A DNA stretch of 64,000 nt. Source: Silurus meridionalis. Taxonomy: Eukaryota; Chordata; Actinopteri; Siluriformes; Siluridae. Shown here one piece after another: positions 34,888 through 46,760 of the stretch. The translations under genes were made by a program, and so were the position numbers. The stretch lies in assembly GCF_014805685.1 (NCBI RefSeq), contig NC_060884.1, positions 19,915,356 through 19,979,355 of the forward strand, read 5' to 3'. The number at the start of each line of letters is the position of its first letter. The first letter of the stretch is position 1. The notes beneath the pieces were generated by a model. The model did no database searches and was not told the origin of the DNA. It worked only from the letters and a program-made list of their open reading frames with translations.

Positions 34888-36194
34888 CAGATGCATCTCA
34901 ATAAATTAGAATATCATTAAAAAGTTGATTTATTTTAGTAATTCAGTACAAAATGTTACATTTGTAAATTATATACGTAGATTCATCACACAGAGACTGA
35001 TATATTTTAAGTGTTTATTTCTTCAAACTTTTAAGATTATGGCTTACAGCTAATGAAAACCCCAAATTAAATATCTCAGAAAATTAAAATATTGGGAAAA
35101 AGTTCAATATAGGAGACTCCTGGTGTCACACTCTAATCAACTAAATAAATCTTAACACCTGCAAAGGTTTGCTGAGCCTTTAAATGGTGTCTCAGTCTGG
35201 TTCAGGCTACACAATCATGGGGGAAGACTGCTGACTTGACAGTTGTTTAGAAGACAATCATTGACACCCTGCACATGGAGGGTAAGACACAAAAGGTCAT
35301 CTCTAAAGAAGCTGCTGTTCACCGAGCGCTGTATCCAATAACATTAATGGAAAGTTAAATGGAAGGAAAAAAATGTGGTAGAAAAATGTAAAACGAAGCC
35401 CATTCAAGAATTTGGGGAGATTCCCAAAATTTGGAAATCAAGGTCCAGAGTCAGGAGGAAGAGAGGAGAGGCACAGAATCCAATTTGCTTGAGGTCCAGT
35501 GTAAAGTTTGCACAGTCAGTGGTGGTTTGGGGAGTCGTGTCATCTGCTGGTGTTTGTCCACTGTGTTTTATCAAGTCCAAGGTCAGCACAGCCGTCTACC
35601 AGGAAGTTTTAGAGCACTTTATGCTTCCCTCTGCTGACCAGCTTTATAGAGTTGCTGATTTCATTTTCCAGCAGGATTTGGCACCTGCCCTCTCTGCCAA
35701 AAGCAACAAAAGTTGGTTAAATGACCATGGTGTTGGTGTGCTTGACTGGCCAGCAAATTAACCAGGCCTGAACCCTATAGAGAATCTATGGAGTATTGAC
35801 AAGAGAGAAACAAGAGCCAAAAAAATGCAAATAAACTAAAGGCCCCTGTAAAAGAACCCTGGACTTCCATACCACCTCAGCAGTGCCACAGACTGATCAC
35901 CTCCATGCCTCTCCGGATTCAGGCAGTAATTAAAGCAAAAGGAGCCCCTACCAAGTATTGAGTACATTAACAGTTAATTAACATACTTTCCAGAAGGCCA
36001 ACAATTCACTAAAACTAAAACTAAAACTGTGAGCCAAAATTCATCAAAATTAAAAAGAAAAAAAAAACCTTGAAATATATCAGTCTGTGTGTGATGAATC
36101 TATATAATATACAAGCTTCACTTTTTGTATTGAATAACTAAAATAAATCAATACATCTTTTAAATGATATTCTAATTTATTGAGATGCACTTGT
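34888..36194 (+). mobile_element. Tc1/mariner-like transposon with long inverted repeats, inactive
   Basis: The ends are inverted copies of TGCATCTCAATAAATTAGAA (left about 34892-34911, right complement about 36168-36189), flanked by TA. The plus-strand interior shows transposase text: VWGVVSSAGVCPLCFIKSK, ADFIFQQDLAPALSAKS (second DDE aspartate region) and, after a stop, PGLNPIENLW (third acidic region). The N-terminal DNA-binding part is largely deleted and stops interrupt the frame. Confidence 0.85.
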
Positions 36195-36269
36195 TATAGC
36201 TACAATAATAAAGAGGAATCATGTTGTTCAGTATTTACCAAAACCTGTATTATATAGCACTTCATCAGC

Positions 36270-36600
36270 TGGACTACAGAACAAGAGCTTTCCTGACTTG
36301 GCAAACTCATGAGCTGCTGACTAATTAAAACATGATATTTGAAGTTCGTTGTTCATATTTGTGCAAAGTTTTATCCAGTGCTGTACAGGCCTGAGTGTGC
36401 ACTTTATAAACCCTGTTAAAAGGTCAGAAGTAACTGATGGAGGCATTTGCATAGTCAAGGTAAATTATTGCCTACCATTTCGTTTCATTTCTCCTTTTCG
36501 TTAAATTGCTGATAACGAATTCAAAGTGATTTCAAAATATCTTCCTTATATTTTTTCTCTGTTGATTACCAGTTTGCCAGACATTTTGTATGCTTTTTGT
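36270..36600. repeat. Local duplication, copy 1
   Basis: Shares a series of blocks with 38920-39230, including AGCTGGACTACAG, CATGATATTTG, GGCCTGAGTGTGCAC, GTAAATTATTGCCTACCATTT and TTGCCAGACATTTTGTATGCTT. It is in the same orientation, about 2.65 kb apart. Confidence 0.65.
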
Positions 36601-36814
36601 CCAGATTATAGAACATATAAATTGTGATTTTCTTTTGTTTGTCTAGTGTAAAAAGGGGAACTAGTGGCTTCACTATTATATCAATTATATCTATTAGTCT
36701 GTATCAACCCAGCAGTATGGAAAATAATGTCTACATAAACATTAATCATTTTCAATACATATTTTTGAAAATCTGTATTATGTAGCAATTCATTAGGTTT
36801 TCATTGGGCATTTG

Positions 36815-36985
36815 AAGATCATCCACTGTCCAGTGTTTGTAATCTTGTGCCCAGAGTAGCCTTCAGAAATCTGTTCTAAAAAGTCAAGCCCTTCTCCTGT
36901 TGTAGCCAATCAGGCAAGGTGTGTTGTGCATTTAGACATGCATTTCTGCTCACCACAGTTGTAACACATCTGAAGCTGAAAGCGG
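36815..36985 (-). mobile_element. Tc1-like fragment
   Basis: CCACTGTCCAGTGTTTGTAA, GTGTTGTGCATTTAGACATG and TTTCTGCTCACCACAGTTGT match the minus-strand text of the same Tc1-like family seen at 38130-38420 and 43240-43640. Too broken to encode anything. Confidence 0.55.
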
Positions 36986-37397
36986 GAAATGGGCAGTGAC
37001 TCCAAGCATTAGGCCAAAGCTAACGTTTTTTTTTTAAAAAGGTAGCTGTTCTGGAATAGCCTATTAAAGTTCTACCCAAATCCAAAATCAATCAAATAAC
37101 CTGAAGGTAGTTGTCCATCAGCAAAAAACAATATACTCTCCAAGCTTGAATGATTCCATGGGTTAAAATCTAGGTGCACCAACCCGCTACCGAAAATGAA
37201 TAAACATGAAATGAACAGTGGTACTGTAGCTGTAGTTGCTTCCAAAAGTTCCTTTACCATGTATTGAATGGGTGCGGACAAAAGAAATAATAGAATGTCA
37301 GTTCTTTGATTTTTTCTGTTATTTATTTACTGAAAAAATGAATAGTGTGGTATGCTGTGAGTACAAGTACAAATACTGTGCATATATTAAATATTGG

Positions 37398-37460
37398 TTG
37401 GTTGGTTGATTGATTAATTGATTGATCAGTGGAGTGATTGGTTGGTTGGTTGGCTGGTTT
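37398..37460. repeat. (TTGG)n/(ATTG)n imperfect tandem repeat
   Basis: Tetranucleotide units TTGG and ATTG alternate with point changes. Confidence 0.8.
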
Positions 37461-37869
37461 ACACACACACAAAGCCTTTATTTATGATTAATTTTGCTTG
37501 TGCATATCTTTTTTCTCTCTTCCCGATTTCCTTGGAATTCAGCACTATATACAGATCTAAAACAAAGAGGAAACAAATGTGAGAATGTGTGGGTGTGTTT
37601 CAGTGCTCGGCCTACAAAGGAGAATGTGACAAAGTAAATGAGCAACACAAGGTGTCCCCACAGTGATCTATTCTAGGAAAAAGAACAACTGCAGTTAGTC
37701 TCACAGGTTGAATGAATCACATGCACCCATTATAGAACAGCACTATAAGGCTCCATAAGTCTAGCATTGATGCTTTGACCCAAGTGGCTATTTTAGAAGA
37801 CTATTTTGTTTGTGATCTATTTTAAAACTTGGATGCACTGACTTCATATACTGTATGTCATTTAGTTTA

Positions 37870-38420
37870 ACTCATTTATGCAGTTATTAATCAGCGAATG
37901 CATAGAATCATGCAGATACGCGTAGATACAAATAGGAGGTTCAGTTAATGTGTACATCAAACATTAGAATGTGGAAAAATGTGAACCTTCTGTCTTTAAA
38001 CATTGCATGGATATTGGTGTCAGAAGGGGTTGACTTTTACAAATGTCTTTACAAATAAGTATTTTTGAGTATTTTTGAAAGTCCCAAAAAAAGGGGGGAG
38101 GGCGGGGGGGTGGATTATCTGAGCTTTTTAAAAAATTCTCAACTGTCCAGTTTGGGTGTATCTGTGCCCATGATGACAGAAGAAGAACCTGATGTGGTCT
38201 TCAGCTGTATGTGTTCTGAGATGTTTTTCTGCTTACCATGGTTGCAAAATGTTATTTGAGTTACTGTAGACTTACAGTTAGCTCACACTACTCTGTTTAT
38301 TCACCAATGATCTCTGTCTTCAACAAGATGTTTCAGGGTCTGCAGGGTTTTGCATCATTCTGTGTAAACACTGGAGACTGTTGTGTGAGAAAATCCCAGG
38401 AGATCAAATTTGCCTAAGCG
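37870..38420. mobile_element. Tc1-like fold-back relic
   Basis: At 37870-38000 the plus strand matches the left end of a fish Tc1-like element (TCATTTATGCAGTTATTAATCAG-type text and AATCATGCAGATACG). At 38130-38420 internal sequence of the same family is inverted (CAACTGTCCAGTTTGGGTG, GGTTGC, GACTGTTGTGTGAGAAAATC). This gives head-to-head halves around a G-rich junction at 38090-38110. Confidence 0.55.
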
Positions 38421-38504
38421 TCTTGGAGAATCTACCACCGATTGTCTTAAGACTGTCACACTTCTGTTTTTGTTGGTAAAATACCTGATTTTATTTGTTT
38501 TCAT

Positions 38505-38565
38505 GTTACCATGGTAACTGATCAGAGAACTACAAACTACAGCTCTGCTCAGTTACCATGGTAAC
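38505..38565. promoter_or_regulatory. Inverted pair of RFX X-box-like palindromes
   Basis: GTTACCATGGTAAC occurs at 38505-38518 and 38552-38565. The flanks are also inverted (CTGATCAGAG against CTCTGCTCAG), so the unit is a hairpin of about 23-bp arms with a 15-nt loop. The motif resembles the RFX-family X-box. It is intergenic; function is inferred. Confidence 0.45.
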
Positions 38566-38919
38566 TCACTTACAATTATGAAACAGGTCTGCTTTACACA
38601 GAAACCTGAGACCAGGCAAGCACCCTGTGCAAACACATACACACTTGCACGCATGCTTGCATGAAAAGCATAGACAAAGCAAACCGATTTTCAATGGGAT
38701 CATCGAAAGATTGTACTCTATGGCCCTATGGCCTTCCCAAAACACGAACATATATGCTAAAGTGAGAAGTACACCAGCAAAACACAAAATTTCGCTCAGT
38801 CTTTAATGCAAACACACTCCATGAAATGTTCTTTCTATCAAAACTTATCCTGAAGCATGTAAGCTACAGCCTTATGTGTAATGCAATACTTCAGCATTCT
38901 GTAGCAGCTGGACTACAGC

Positions 38920-39230
38920 ATGAGATCTTGCCTTATTTGACACTCATGAGCGTCTGACAAATTAAAACTCTGAAGGATAAACATGATATTTGTAACTGTG
39001 AAGCATAGAGTGCATGGGATGTTGATGTTTGTACAAAGCTTTATTCAGCGTTGTATGGACCTGAGTGTGCACATTATGGACCCGTTTATTAGGCCAGAGG
39101 TTACTGACAGAGGCTTTTGTACAGACATTGTAAATTATTTGCCTACCATTTTGCCTATTTTTCCTTTTTGTTTAATTGTTCATAATTTTTTTTTTTTTAC
39201 CATTTTACCAGACATGCTGTACGCTTACTT
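38920..39230. repeat. Local duplication, copy 2
   Basis: Partner of 36270-36600. The copies differ by many substitutions and small indels, so the duplication is old. Confidence 0.65.
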
Positions 39231-39584
39231 TCTCCAGTGTTCTCAGACGTTATGTGCTTCATTTTTAAACAGGAACACTTGTGTAACTTAATCAATGGTT
39301 GCTTTATTAAGACCTTCACCAGATTACACTCAGAAAACAGACACCAGAGTCTGCAGCTTTTTAACCAGTGACTGCTATGGCTGTGATTTGAAATGACAGG
39401 ATCCAGATTGTAATGAAACAAACCGTCGTTGCATAGTTTCCAGACTGATCAGCTGCAGAATTCATTAGACCTTCATTACAGTTCTGGCAGCAGCTGCATC
39501 GCCCTTTCACACCTACAATGTTTTAAGGCTCAGAGCACTTGGCTGCAGTCATTTTACCGCTTTTTAAGTGTGGTCACTGAAATA

Positions 39585-39588
<4 letters not shown>

Positions 39589-39654
<66 letters not shown>
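39589..39654. repeat. (AT)n microsatellite
   Basis: About 33 AT units in the spacer downstream of ip6k2. Confidence 0.95.
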
Positions 39655-39661
<7 letters not shown>

Positions 39662-40350
39662 ATACTGCAAAGGAAACCGAAGTAGTGTTTTTAGACTAAA
39701 GTTGTTTTTAAAAGGGGTCGATCGATCTCTGTAGCTGATTGCCAAAGGCAGTCATTTCTGTGTATACCTTTGTGTGTATGCACTGTTTATAGCATTTCTT
39801 TCCATTGAGGGATATGAAAAATATGAGATGGGATTCAATTGATAAAAATAACTTGCAATTCCCCCCCAAAAAAACCTCAACAAATACCACAGGGGTAGTT
39901 TATCTCAGATTAGTAACAGAAAAGTTTATATACGTTTATAAGGTTTCACCTTTCTCACTACTACATAACTGGAATAGCATAAATATCTACTAATAAATAG
40001 GCTTTTGACATGTATCTATGAGATCGTATTATTTCATTGTTGTACAGATGTTCCTATTATATCAGTGTATATATTACATTCTAATTATTTCCAGCTCCTC
40101 TGTCTTAGCCTACTGTACAATGACCTTCACCCTCATCAACAGTAGTGTTGCTGATATAAGCAATGTAGCCATGTGAATTATGGTTAAACCCGCATGCGCT
40201 AGCCCCGTAGCACCATGTCAGCAATACAAGCAACGGTTATAAACTATCCTGTCTCATGTACAATTGTGTATAATCATAAAATGCTTTTAAAAAAGATTCA
40301 CATTATAATGGAACGTCACCAAAAAAAAAAACACTTAACAAAAAAGCAGT

Positions 40351-40356
40351 TTTATT
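40351..40356 (-). terminator. ip6k2: Candidate ip6k2 poly(A) signal
   Basis: AATAAA on the minus strand lies about 755 nt downstream of the ip6k2 stop. It would end a 3'UTR spanning roughly 40330-41109. This rests on hexamer position only. Confidence 0.35.
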
Positions 40357-41109
40357 TTCCTCATACTGTTGACAGAAGTGGTATTGAACATGTCAGATAC
40401 TATTATTACAAACAATTTAATAGTAATAACATGGAATGTAGTTTTCATGTCATCATTTTTTGTTTTTTTTAGCTTATATAAGAAATACAGTATGCCAAAT
40501 AAATAAAGCTCTATTATAGTCTCTGTGCACCTCTACTTCCTGCTCAAATATAGTTCTCTCTTTACAGTGGAAAAAGTCATGAGTGGTCATATAATTAAAT
40601 CAAGAGCAACCTTTTTTCCCACCTTCCATTTGCTCATATTACAGATCTGTAACGCTACATCCTTCTCCTGGAATGGACATGACTAGATTCACAGATTCTT
40701 GATTATTTACACTTTTTTGTTTCTTTTGTCTGTAAATTCATTTAGAAAATGTGGAGGTGTCGAACTTTTTACATTAGGGGGAGGAGGGGGATACAAATGT
40801 AAGAAAGGCTACCAGTCAAGTAAACAAACCGCTGTCATTTCACCAGCATTCTCCCCTATATTATTAACCCCTTTTTAATCCTCGGGAAACAGGGAAAGAA
40901 AGAACAAGACACAAAAGAACCTGCTTAATCTTGTAACCTCATAAATGTCCCTTTTTGGGCACCGAATGGATTGAAATAAAGAAATCAAGAAAGAAAGAAG
41001 TGAATTAAGAGACAATGATAATTGACGAAGTTCGACGCTGGCAGACTCCCGGTTTTTACTCTCACAGTCTGCCGTTGCATGGTTCAATATTGCAAGCAAT
41101 AGGCACAGT

Positions 41110-42753
41110 TCAATCAGCACTGTGCTCCTCTAACTGAGAAATGATAGTTATGAGGTTCTGTAGGCCAAAAATGTATCCTGTGTCCTGGCCCTCGTGCACC
41201 ACACTGTCCTCTCTATAGTGCCTGCACGTGGTGTGGGCGAAATCAATCATTCGCACATCCACTGCAGGCTGGGAGTTCCCACTGCTGCTGTTAACACCAC
41301 TGCTCGCACCACTACAAACTTTCCCACTCGCTCCGCCAGTGCCGTGCGGAAAGCCGAAAGCACCTTGCTCCTCCTCTTCTTCTTCTTCTTCTTCCCCCTC
41401 TTCATCAGAGAGGCGGTCCTCGGTCGAGCGGCAGGAGCATGGCGGGTCGCCATCGTAGATAATGAGAAGCGAGCTGGAGTAGAAACGGTAGCTCTCGCAC
41501 GCCTCCAGGGCGGCCTGCATTTCTCTGAGGCGACGCAGCACAGGGGACAGGAGCTCGTGCCGCAACCTCCGTCCGTCATGGAAGAACTGGAACAGAGCCT
41601 CTTTAAACCCTGCCAACGTCAGCTTGCGTCCATGGTATTTGTTCATGAACATGAGCTGACCCGAGTTAGACTGGTAGACCTGCAGAAAAAAAACGAGAGT
41701 GTCATCACTACAATGCAGGAGTTACAACTTGTGCAGGTTCAGGTTATGTTTTCCCAAATCACCCCAAACAATGTACTCAGCAACAGCTCCAATTACGTAC
41801 ATACAGTGGGATACAAACGTCTGACACTGAAAACCTCTGATTTGTTTTTCAATCAAAAACATTTTGGAACTATGAAATATTTAAACCAAAGAAAAGAAAC
41901 GTCAATATTACAAATACTGGATATTCGTCACTATTTCCAAGTCCTAGTTTAAATGTAATCGAATGTCCTATATTGACTATTTTTTCACTAATCCTCTCAG
42001 ACTCCACTTTATACATTGATATAAAAGCATCAATACATTTTGTGCACAAATCAACTCTGAGTTCTGGACAAAAAGTTCTTTTCCCTATTCTACAGTAACT
42101 TCATACACTGTGAACAGTTGAATAAAAGCTCACCTGCATGCCACAGAGACGGACCCCAATACTGGACGATGTGCTCTGTTGACACTTGCGTATTTGCATG
42201 GCTTTCTTTTCTTCAGTGGCATCATCACCGTGCTGTCGTGTTCCCATCTTTAGATCCAAAACACATGGCATTGTGTGACGCCATGTCAGGTTCTCCAACA
42301 GGATAAACTCTGGGAGGGGGGCTGGGTTAAGGCAAGCTACAAAAATGCTTTGGCTAGTCTAAAAACTCTAGAATAAAAATAAAAAAAACTAACTTACTAT
42401 ACAGACAAACATTTTTCTACAATGTTTACTCCACACAATGAGAAGGCTTTTAAAATCTTCATAAAAATCTTCACATCCCTCACACACAAAGGGGTTTATT
42501 TGAGAGCACAACACTATAGTGCTCTGCTGTCTTCAGCAGTTGGAGGATACTGTACTGGTTACGGTGCTTGGCGTTCTCCTTCATTCTTTGCAGGTGTTGT
42601 TGGTGGCACTTGAGGCTCCAGGGGTTGTGCTTAGGCTGTGGTGTAGCAGCGTTACTCCTCTCCAGGCTATAGTAGAGCACCTCAGCCTGCTGGAACCACT
42701 CCAACTCCTCCTCCCTCTTCAGACTGAACATCAAAAAAAAATTTTAAATTAAT

Positions 42754-42808
<55 letters not shown>

Positions 42809-45554
42809 CCTGCACATTTAGAAAACCCAATGTGTTTTATTATCTGGCTTCTTAAAAACTTCTAGAATGGTGGCACCACATAAATGACACATCATCCTCA
42901 ACATAAAAAGCCAATGCAATAATTGCAAGGATTCCTGCATTTGTAGTTCCAAATCTGTAACTCCTACCATGGTGGTCTCATTCCTGTTAATCTCTAATCT
43001 CTTTTTAGTGCTTGTGTTGTTGCTATTTGTGGGGGACTTGTTATAATAAATGGCTTCATCACTACTGGAAGAGTTAACAGAAAATATCTGTTAATGTAAC
43101 TGTATGACTGATTCAGACATGATCAATGTAATTTATCCAAATGACCACTATGAAACTATAGATGGTAGCCATTAGAAGACAGAAAATTGTGGCCGTAAAG
43201 GGATGCACATGGTCAGCAACAAAACACAAATAAACTGTGGCATCTGCTTCAAGGTTCGATGTGTTGTCCCTTCCAAGATGCTTGTGTGACCACCACAACT
43301 TCGCAGTTACAGTAGTCAGGTTGTGGCAATCTTGCCGTTCTAGATTGAGCTATATCATCAACAAAGCATTCTTTTCCACATACCTGCTGCTCACTGAAGT
43401 TTTTTTTTTCCTTTCTCTTTTTTGACTCATTCAGAACTCTCTCTAGAGACTATTGTGTGTAAGGTTTCCTATTCATCGGTTATAATCTAACCAGCCCAAA
43501 CAAGCATGCCATGGTCAAAATCACTGAGATATTGTGATGGCTGAAGTGAACGTTATCTGAAAATGCATGATTCATGACTGGCTGATTTAACAGTTGCATG
43601 GATTAGTAAATGTGCCTAATTAAATGCTCAGCAAATATACATGCTAGTGTTAAAAGACAATAGCGCATCACACGGATGAGTCCATTACCAGGTTTACTTA
43701 CTACATTACTGTAACTTTGAGTTTAACTGATTTTGTTTGACTGTTTAACTTTGATTACCAAGGGATCAATGTGAATGTTGAAATATAGTAACTCTTACTT
43801 TTTAACATGGACAGTGCCACTTGACAGTGGATTAATATCACGGGTCTCATTTGTAATCTGTCGAATTATAGTACCTGTTCAGGTAAAGCTATTCTAAACA
43901 GGGTTTTTATACAAACCACCAAAGACTACCTGACTCACTATACTTAATGCGTCATCATGTAGCAGTTACATGGTTTTGGTTGTCCTTGAGACATAATACA
44001 TACACAGGGTTTTCAAGGGAGTGTGAAGGTTTCACTAGAACAGTTTTGAAATAAAAGATAAAGAATGACGTTTGCCAATTTTCTAGAGTTAGTGTGTAAA
44101 GGTTTTCTCACCTTTTATCTTTGTCCTTGCGCGAGTGTCTGGCCCTTTCCTTGCTGTAGCCTTCGTTGTCCAGCAACATTTTTTTGGACCACTTCATCTT
44201 ATTCTTAGGTTCCAGGTCAGACGAGGGATCCACGTTCTCCAGATCACCCAGGTCGCTGTGCAGCGGGTAGGCGATGAGACACAGGTTTCCCTCCTCATCC
44301 TCCTCAAAGCTTACAGACACTACCCCTAGATAAAGGACGTAAGGAAAGGCAGAGAAGTTACTTCAAAAACCTAGACAAAAAAAAAAAGCAACAAAAGAAC
44401 TTCATCTTATTAAAACATAGTCAGACTTCCCAGCTCAAAAATAGGCAGACCGGGAAATCTTGAGCCATCTTACCTACTCCACTGTTTACATTTTTTTTTT
44501 ACAAAGTAACAGAGAAGTCTGCACAGCCCTCGGCTAACCTGATAGAGATCAGACAAGTCCACAACACAGAACAGGAGAGAGATGTGTGCAGAAAACAGCA
44601 GTAGAAAGCAAAAAAGAAAAAGACAGTAACAAAGAGAACTGGGTGGGGGAAGGGAACAAAAGCCAAAATAAAGATGTGGTTCATATGACTGAGGACATGC
44701 ACATTATTCCAACAAAAGCATTAACAAGTGATTGACAATTTCAATCAGTAATAAAGGACACAAGGCAAAAAAACTTGAAAACCAAAACAATTTATTAAAT
44801 TAAACTCCAGTAAGTACAGTGTTCAGACAAGAATAATGCTAAAAAATAAAAGAAAATAAAAAATATATGATTTTATGCACAGTACATTCATGTATACTTT
44901 TGCACATAGAAAAAAACAAAAAAAAACAAAACAGTAAATCTGCTCTTATATAATTTATTTATGCAAGTCTTTTGGAGAAGTCAAGCATGAAACCAGGAAA
45001 CCAGTTCATGTTCTCATCTCTCCCTGCTTTTCTCATTTTTGCGCCCCCAATTCTCTCAAGTCCAGTAGTTTATATTAAGTCCCATGATTTACACTGTCTG
45101 GTTTAAATGGCAGATTATACACTGCCAGGAAAAGGAGCGATATCTTGAGATACATACAAAAACGAGAAAGCTAGAGAGTACAAAACATTTTAATGGTGGT
45201 ATATCGGTGCACATAATCCTTGGGTGATTACAGACAGACACGATTACTAAAAACACGGCAGTAGATATCTCCAGCCGAGCAAAATTATGCTGAACATTCG
45301 GGATATGAAAAGGAAGTGAAAACAGAAATGCAAGCTCTGTAGCTGTACACAGCCAGGTTTCAAGACCGAGAAATTACAAAACGTGTGTGTAACATGGGCA
45401 TCAATAAAGCTACGTCAGATTGTGAAGTCATGCTTTTTTGCAATTTTTTTAAGAGGAGAATGACAGCTCTTGGTGGAGCTTTCAATCTTAATGATAACCC
45501 AAAGAGAAGCAAGAGAGATCATGTTTCCCCTCTTGATATTCCATCTATCAGGAT

Positions 45555-45603
<49 letters not shown>

Positions 45604-46329
45604 CTTAAGATGAATCCTGAACTAAACTTGGGTATAAAGTTTGCACCGTATGTCAAACAGGAAACCATTTGGCATTTAGTCACTGACTATAGCGCCGTCA
45701 CGTGGTAAAGGTCCTTTAACTCCAGATGCACGGATGCAAATACTGCTGTACATCTTACAGGCATAAACACGGATCGCTGCGAACAGTCATAATCAAAACA
45801 AACAAACAAAACAATTCCAGAAATAAATACAAACAAATACTGTTCGCAATATTGGGTCGATAAAGGAGACACCTGGAGGCGCTTAATAAAAATTAAACAC
45901 GGACTCGAGTTTTTCAGTATTTAATGAATAAAGTAGTGTAAAGACTATTTAGTGTTTTAGTGCAGTGTAGAGACTCAGTACGTGAACATGCGATTAATAG
46001 ACACTACAGGACGCATGAGACAGGCCGAGGGAGAGAGAGAGGGAGAGAGAGAGAGATAAAGGCCACAGGCTAACTAGCTAGCTAGCTGACTAGCCCCGGC
46101 TGGATGGCTGCTTACCTCGGTACTGCGGGGTGAACTTGCGCATGGCGACCGGGAGGCTCTTGTAGAACTGGTGCTCCCGAGGGATCAGCGGCTTGCAGAT
46201 GGTCTGCTCGCCGAAGCGCAGCACACACGAGTGGCCGCCCACCTGGTGCACGAAGGGCTCAAGGAGAACCCCTTTCCCCAAAGCCATTGGCTGCTCTGAC
46301 TCCATCATCCGCCCGATGGCTGGGCTCAT
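41110..46329 (-). CDS. ip6k2: Inositol hexakisphosphate kinase 2, 5 coding exons
   Basis: IP6K2 phosphorylates InsP6 to the pyrophosphate 5-InsP7 and acts in nucleus and cytoplasm. Coding exons are 46116-46329, 44112-44325, 42551-42723, 42134-42309 and 41110-41679. The CDS is 1347 nt and gives 448 residues; human IP6K2 has 426. The start [15 protein letters not shown] and the block [21 protein letters not shown] identify IP6K2 rather than IP6K1. The kinase signature PCVLDLKMG (PxxxDxKxG) is at residues 215-223, followed by TRQHGDDA. The [11 protein letters not shown] motif is near 326-336 and the MIDFAHTT motif near 403-410. Between the last two lies an acidic insert (DEEG plus nine glutamates, about 351-363) and a Ser/Gly-rich loop, which explain the extra length. 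Exon 2 codes a variable, highly charged linker. Confidence 0.95.
42756..42806. repeat. ip6k2: (GA)n microsatellite upstream of ip6k2 exon 3 acceptor
   Basis: About 25 GA units. On the transcribed strand this is a (TC)n tract ending about 33 nt before the exon 3 acceptor at 42724, in the usual branchpoint/polypyrimidine zone. Confidence 0.95.
43240..43640 (-). mobile_element. Tc1-like relic in ip6k2 intron 2
   Basis: GGTTCGATGTGTTGTCCCTT, CATCAACAAAGCATTC, CTCTAGAGACTATTGTGTGT, CATGCCATGGTCAAAATCAC and GCATGATTCATGACTGGCTG follow, in order, the minus-strand text of a common fish Tc1-like element. Frame is lost throughout. Confidence 0.65.
44764..44796 (-). terminator. ip6k2: Candidate intronic poly(A) site in ip6k2 intron 1
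   Basis: On the minus strand AATAAA (44796-44791) is followed by a U/GU-rich stretch (44764-44790). This is the canonical layout of a cleavage site. It lies inside intron 1 of ip6k2. Reading exon 1 through its donor reaches a stop after nine more codons, giving a 79-residue product. Whether it is used is unknown. Confidence 0.35.
45557..45601. repeat. (CA)n microsatellite in ip6k2 intron 1
   Basis: About 22 CA units. Confidence 0.95.
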
Positions 46330-46760
46330 CCTCCGCGGGCATGTAGACTCCGCGGGACGCGTTCACACCAGAGGACACGACGACCGAAGATGGCACGGTT
46401 TTAAGATGCACAAGAACCGAGCAGGACACCGACTGTCTTCTGTTTTTCTCTCTACCCCACCGCCTGGAAGTCCGCTCGGGTCCCTGACAGAACAAAACAG
46501 GAAGCAAGAACCGAGCCAGAAACAAAATCGAAGAACGACCAAAACGCCCCGGGTGCTTTCTTCACTACTTACACAGAACCTAGAAAACCTTTTATATAGT
46601 TTTTTATTTTGTTATAAGAAACCAGCATAATAGCAGGTTATATTGAATATTTATGATTGAAAGAACGGAGCGCCTTCCGACCAACTGCGCTCTACTCCGG
46701 CTCTTTCAGTGTGACACTGCGCAGCTCAGCGCTCGACTAATAAAAACGCAACAAGGGGGC
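46330..46760 (-). promoter_or_regulatory. ip6k2: Probable ip6k2 5'UTR and promoter
   Basis: GC-rich, CpG-containing DNA upstream of the ip6k2 ATG. It holds an inverted GC box (CCCCGCCCCCTTT near 46766-46778) and no clear TATA. A non-coding first exon may exist but the splice sites were not resolved. Confidence 0.45.

Larger units (their letters stand above)
28331..41109. other. sec61a1-ip6k2 spacer, transposon-rich
   Basis: No protein-coding or RNA gene was found apart from the ip6k2 3'UTR at its right end. The space is filled by the RTE relic, several Tc1-like relics, local duplications and microsatellites listed separately. The rest is AT-rich and unassigned. Confidence 0.6.

Noticed and set aside
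37072..37281. Minus-strand frame with a hydrophobic segment
   Set aside because: Single short frame with no splice partners, no homologous text and transposon fragments on both sides.
41194..41952. 252-residue open frame on the plus strand
   Set aside because: It is antisense to ip6k2 exon 5 and its intron. The minus-strand frame is a clear kinase C-terminus, and the plus frame has no recognisable protein text.
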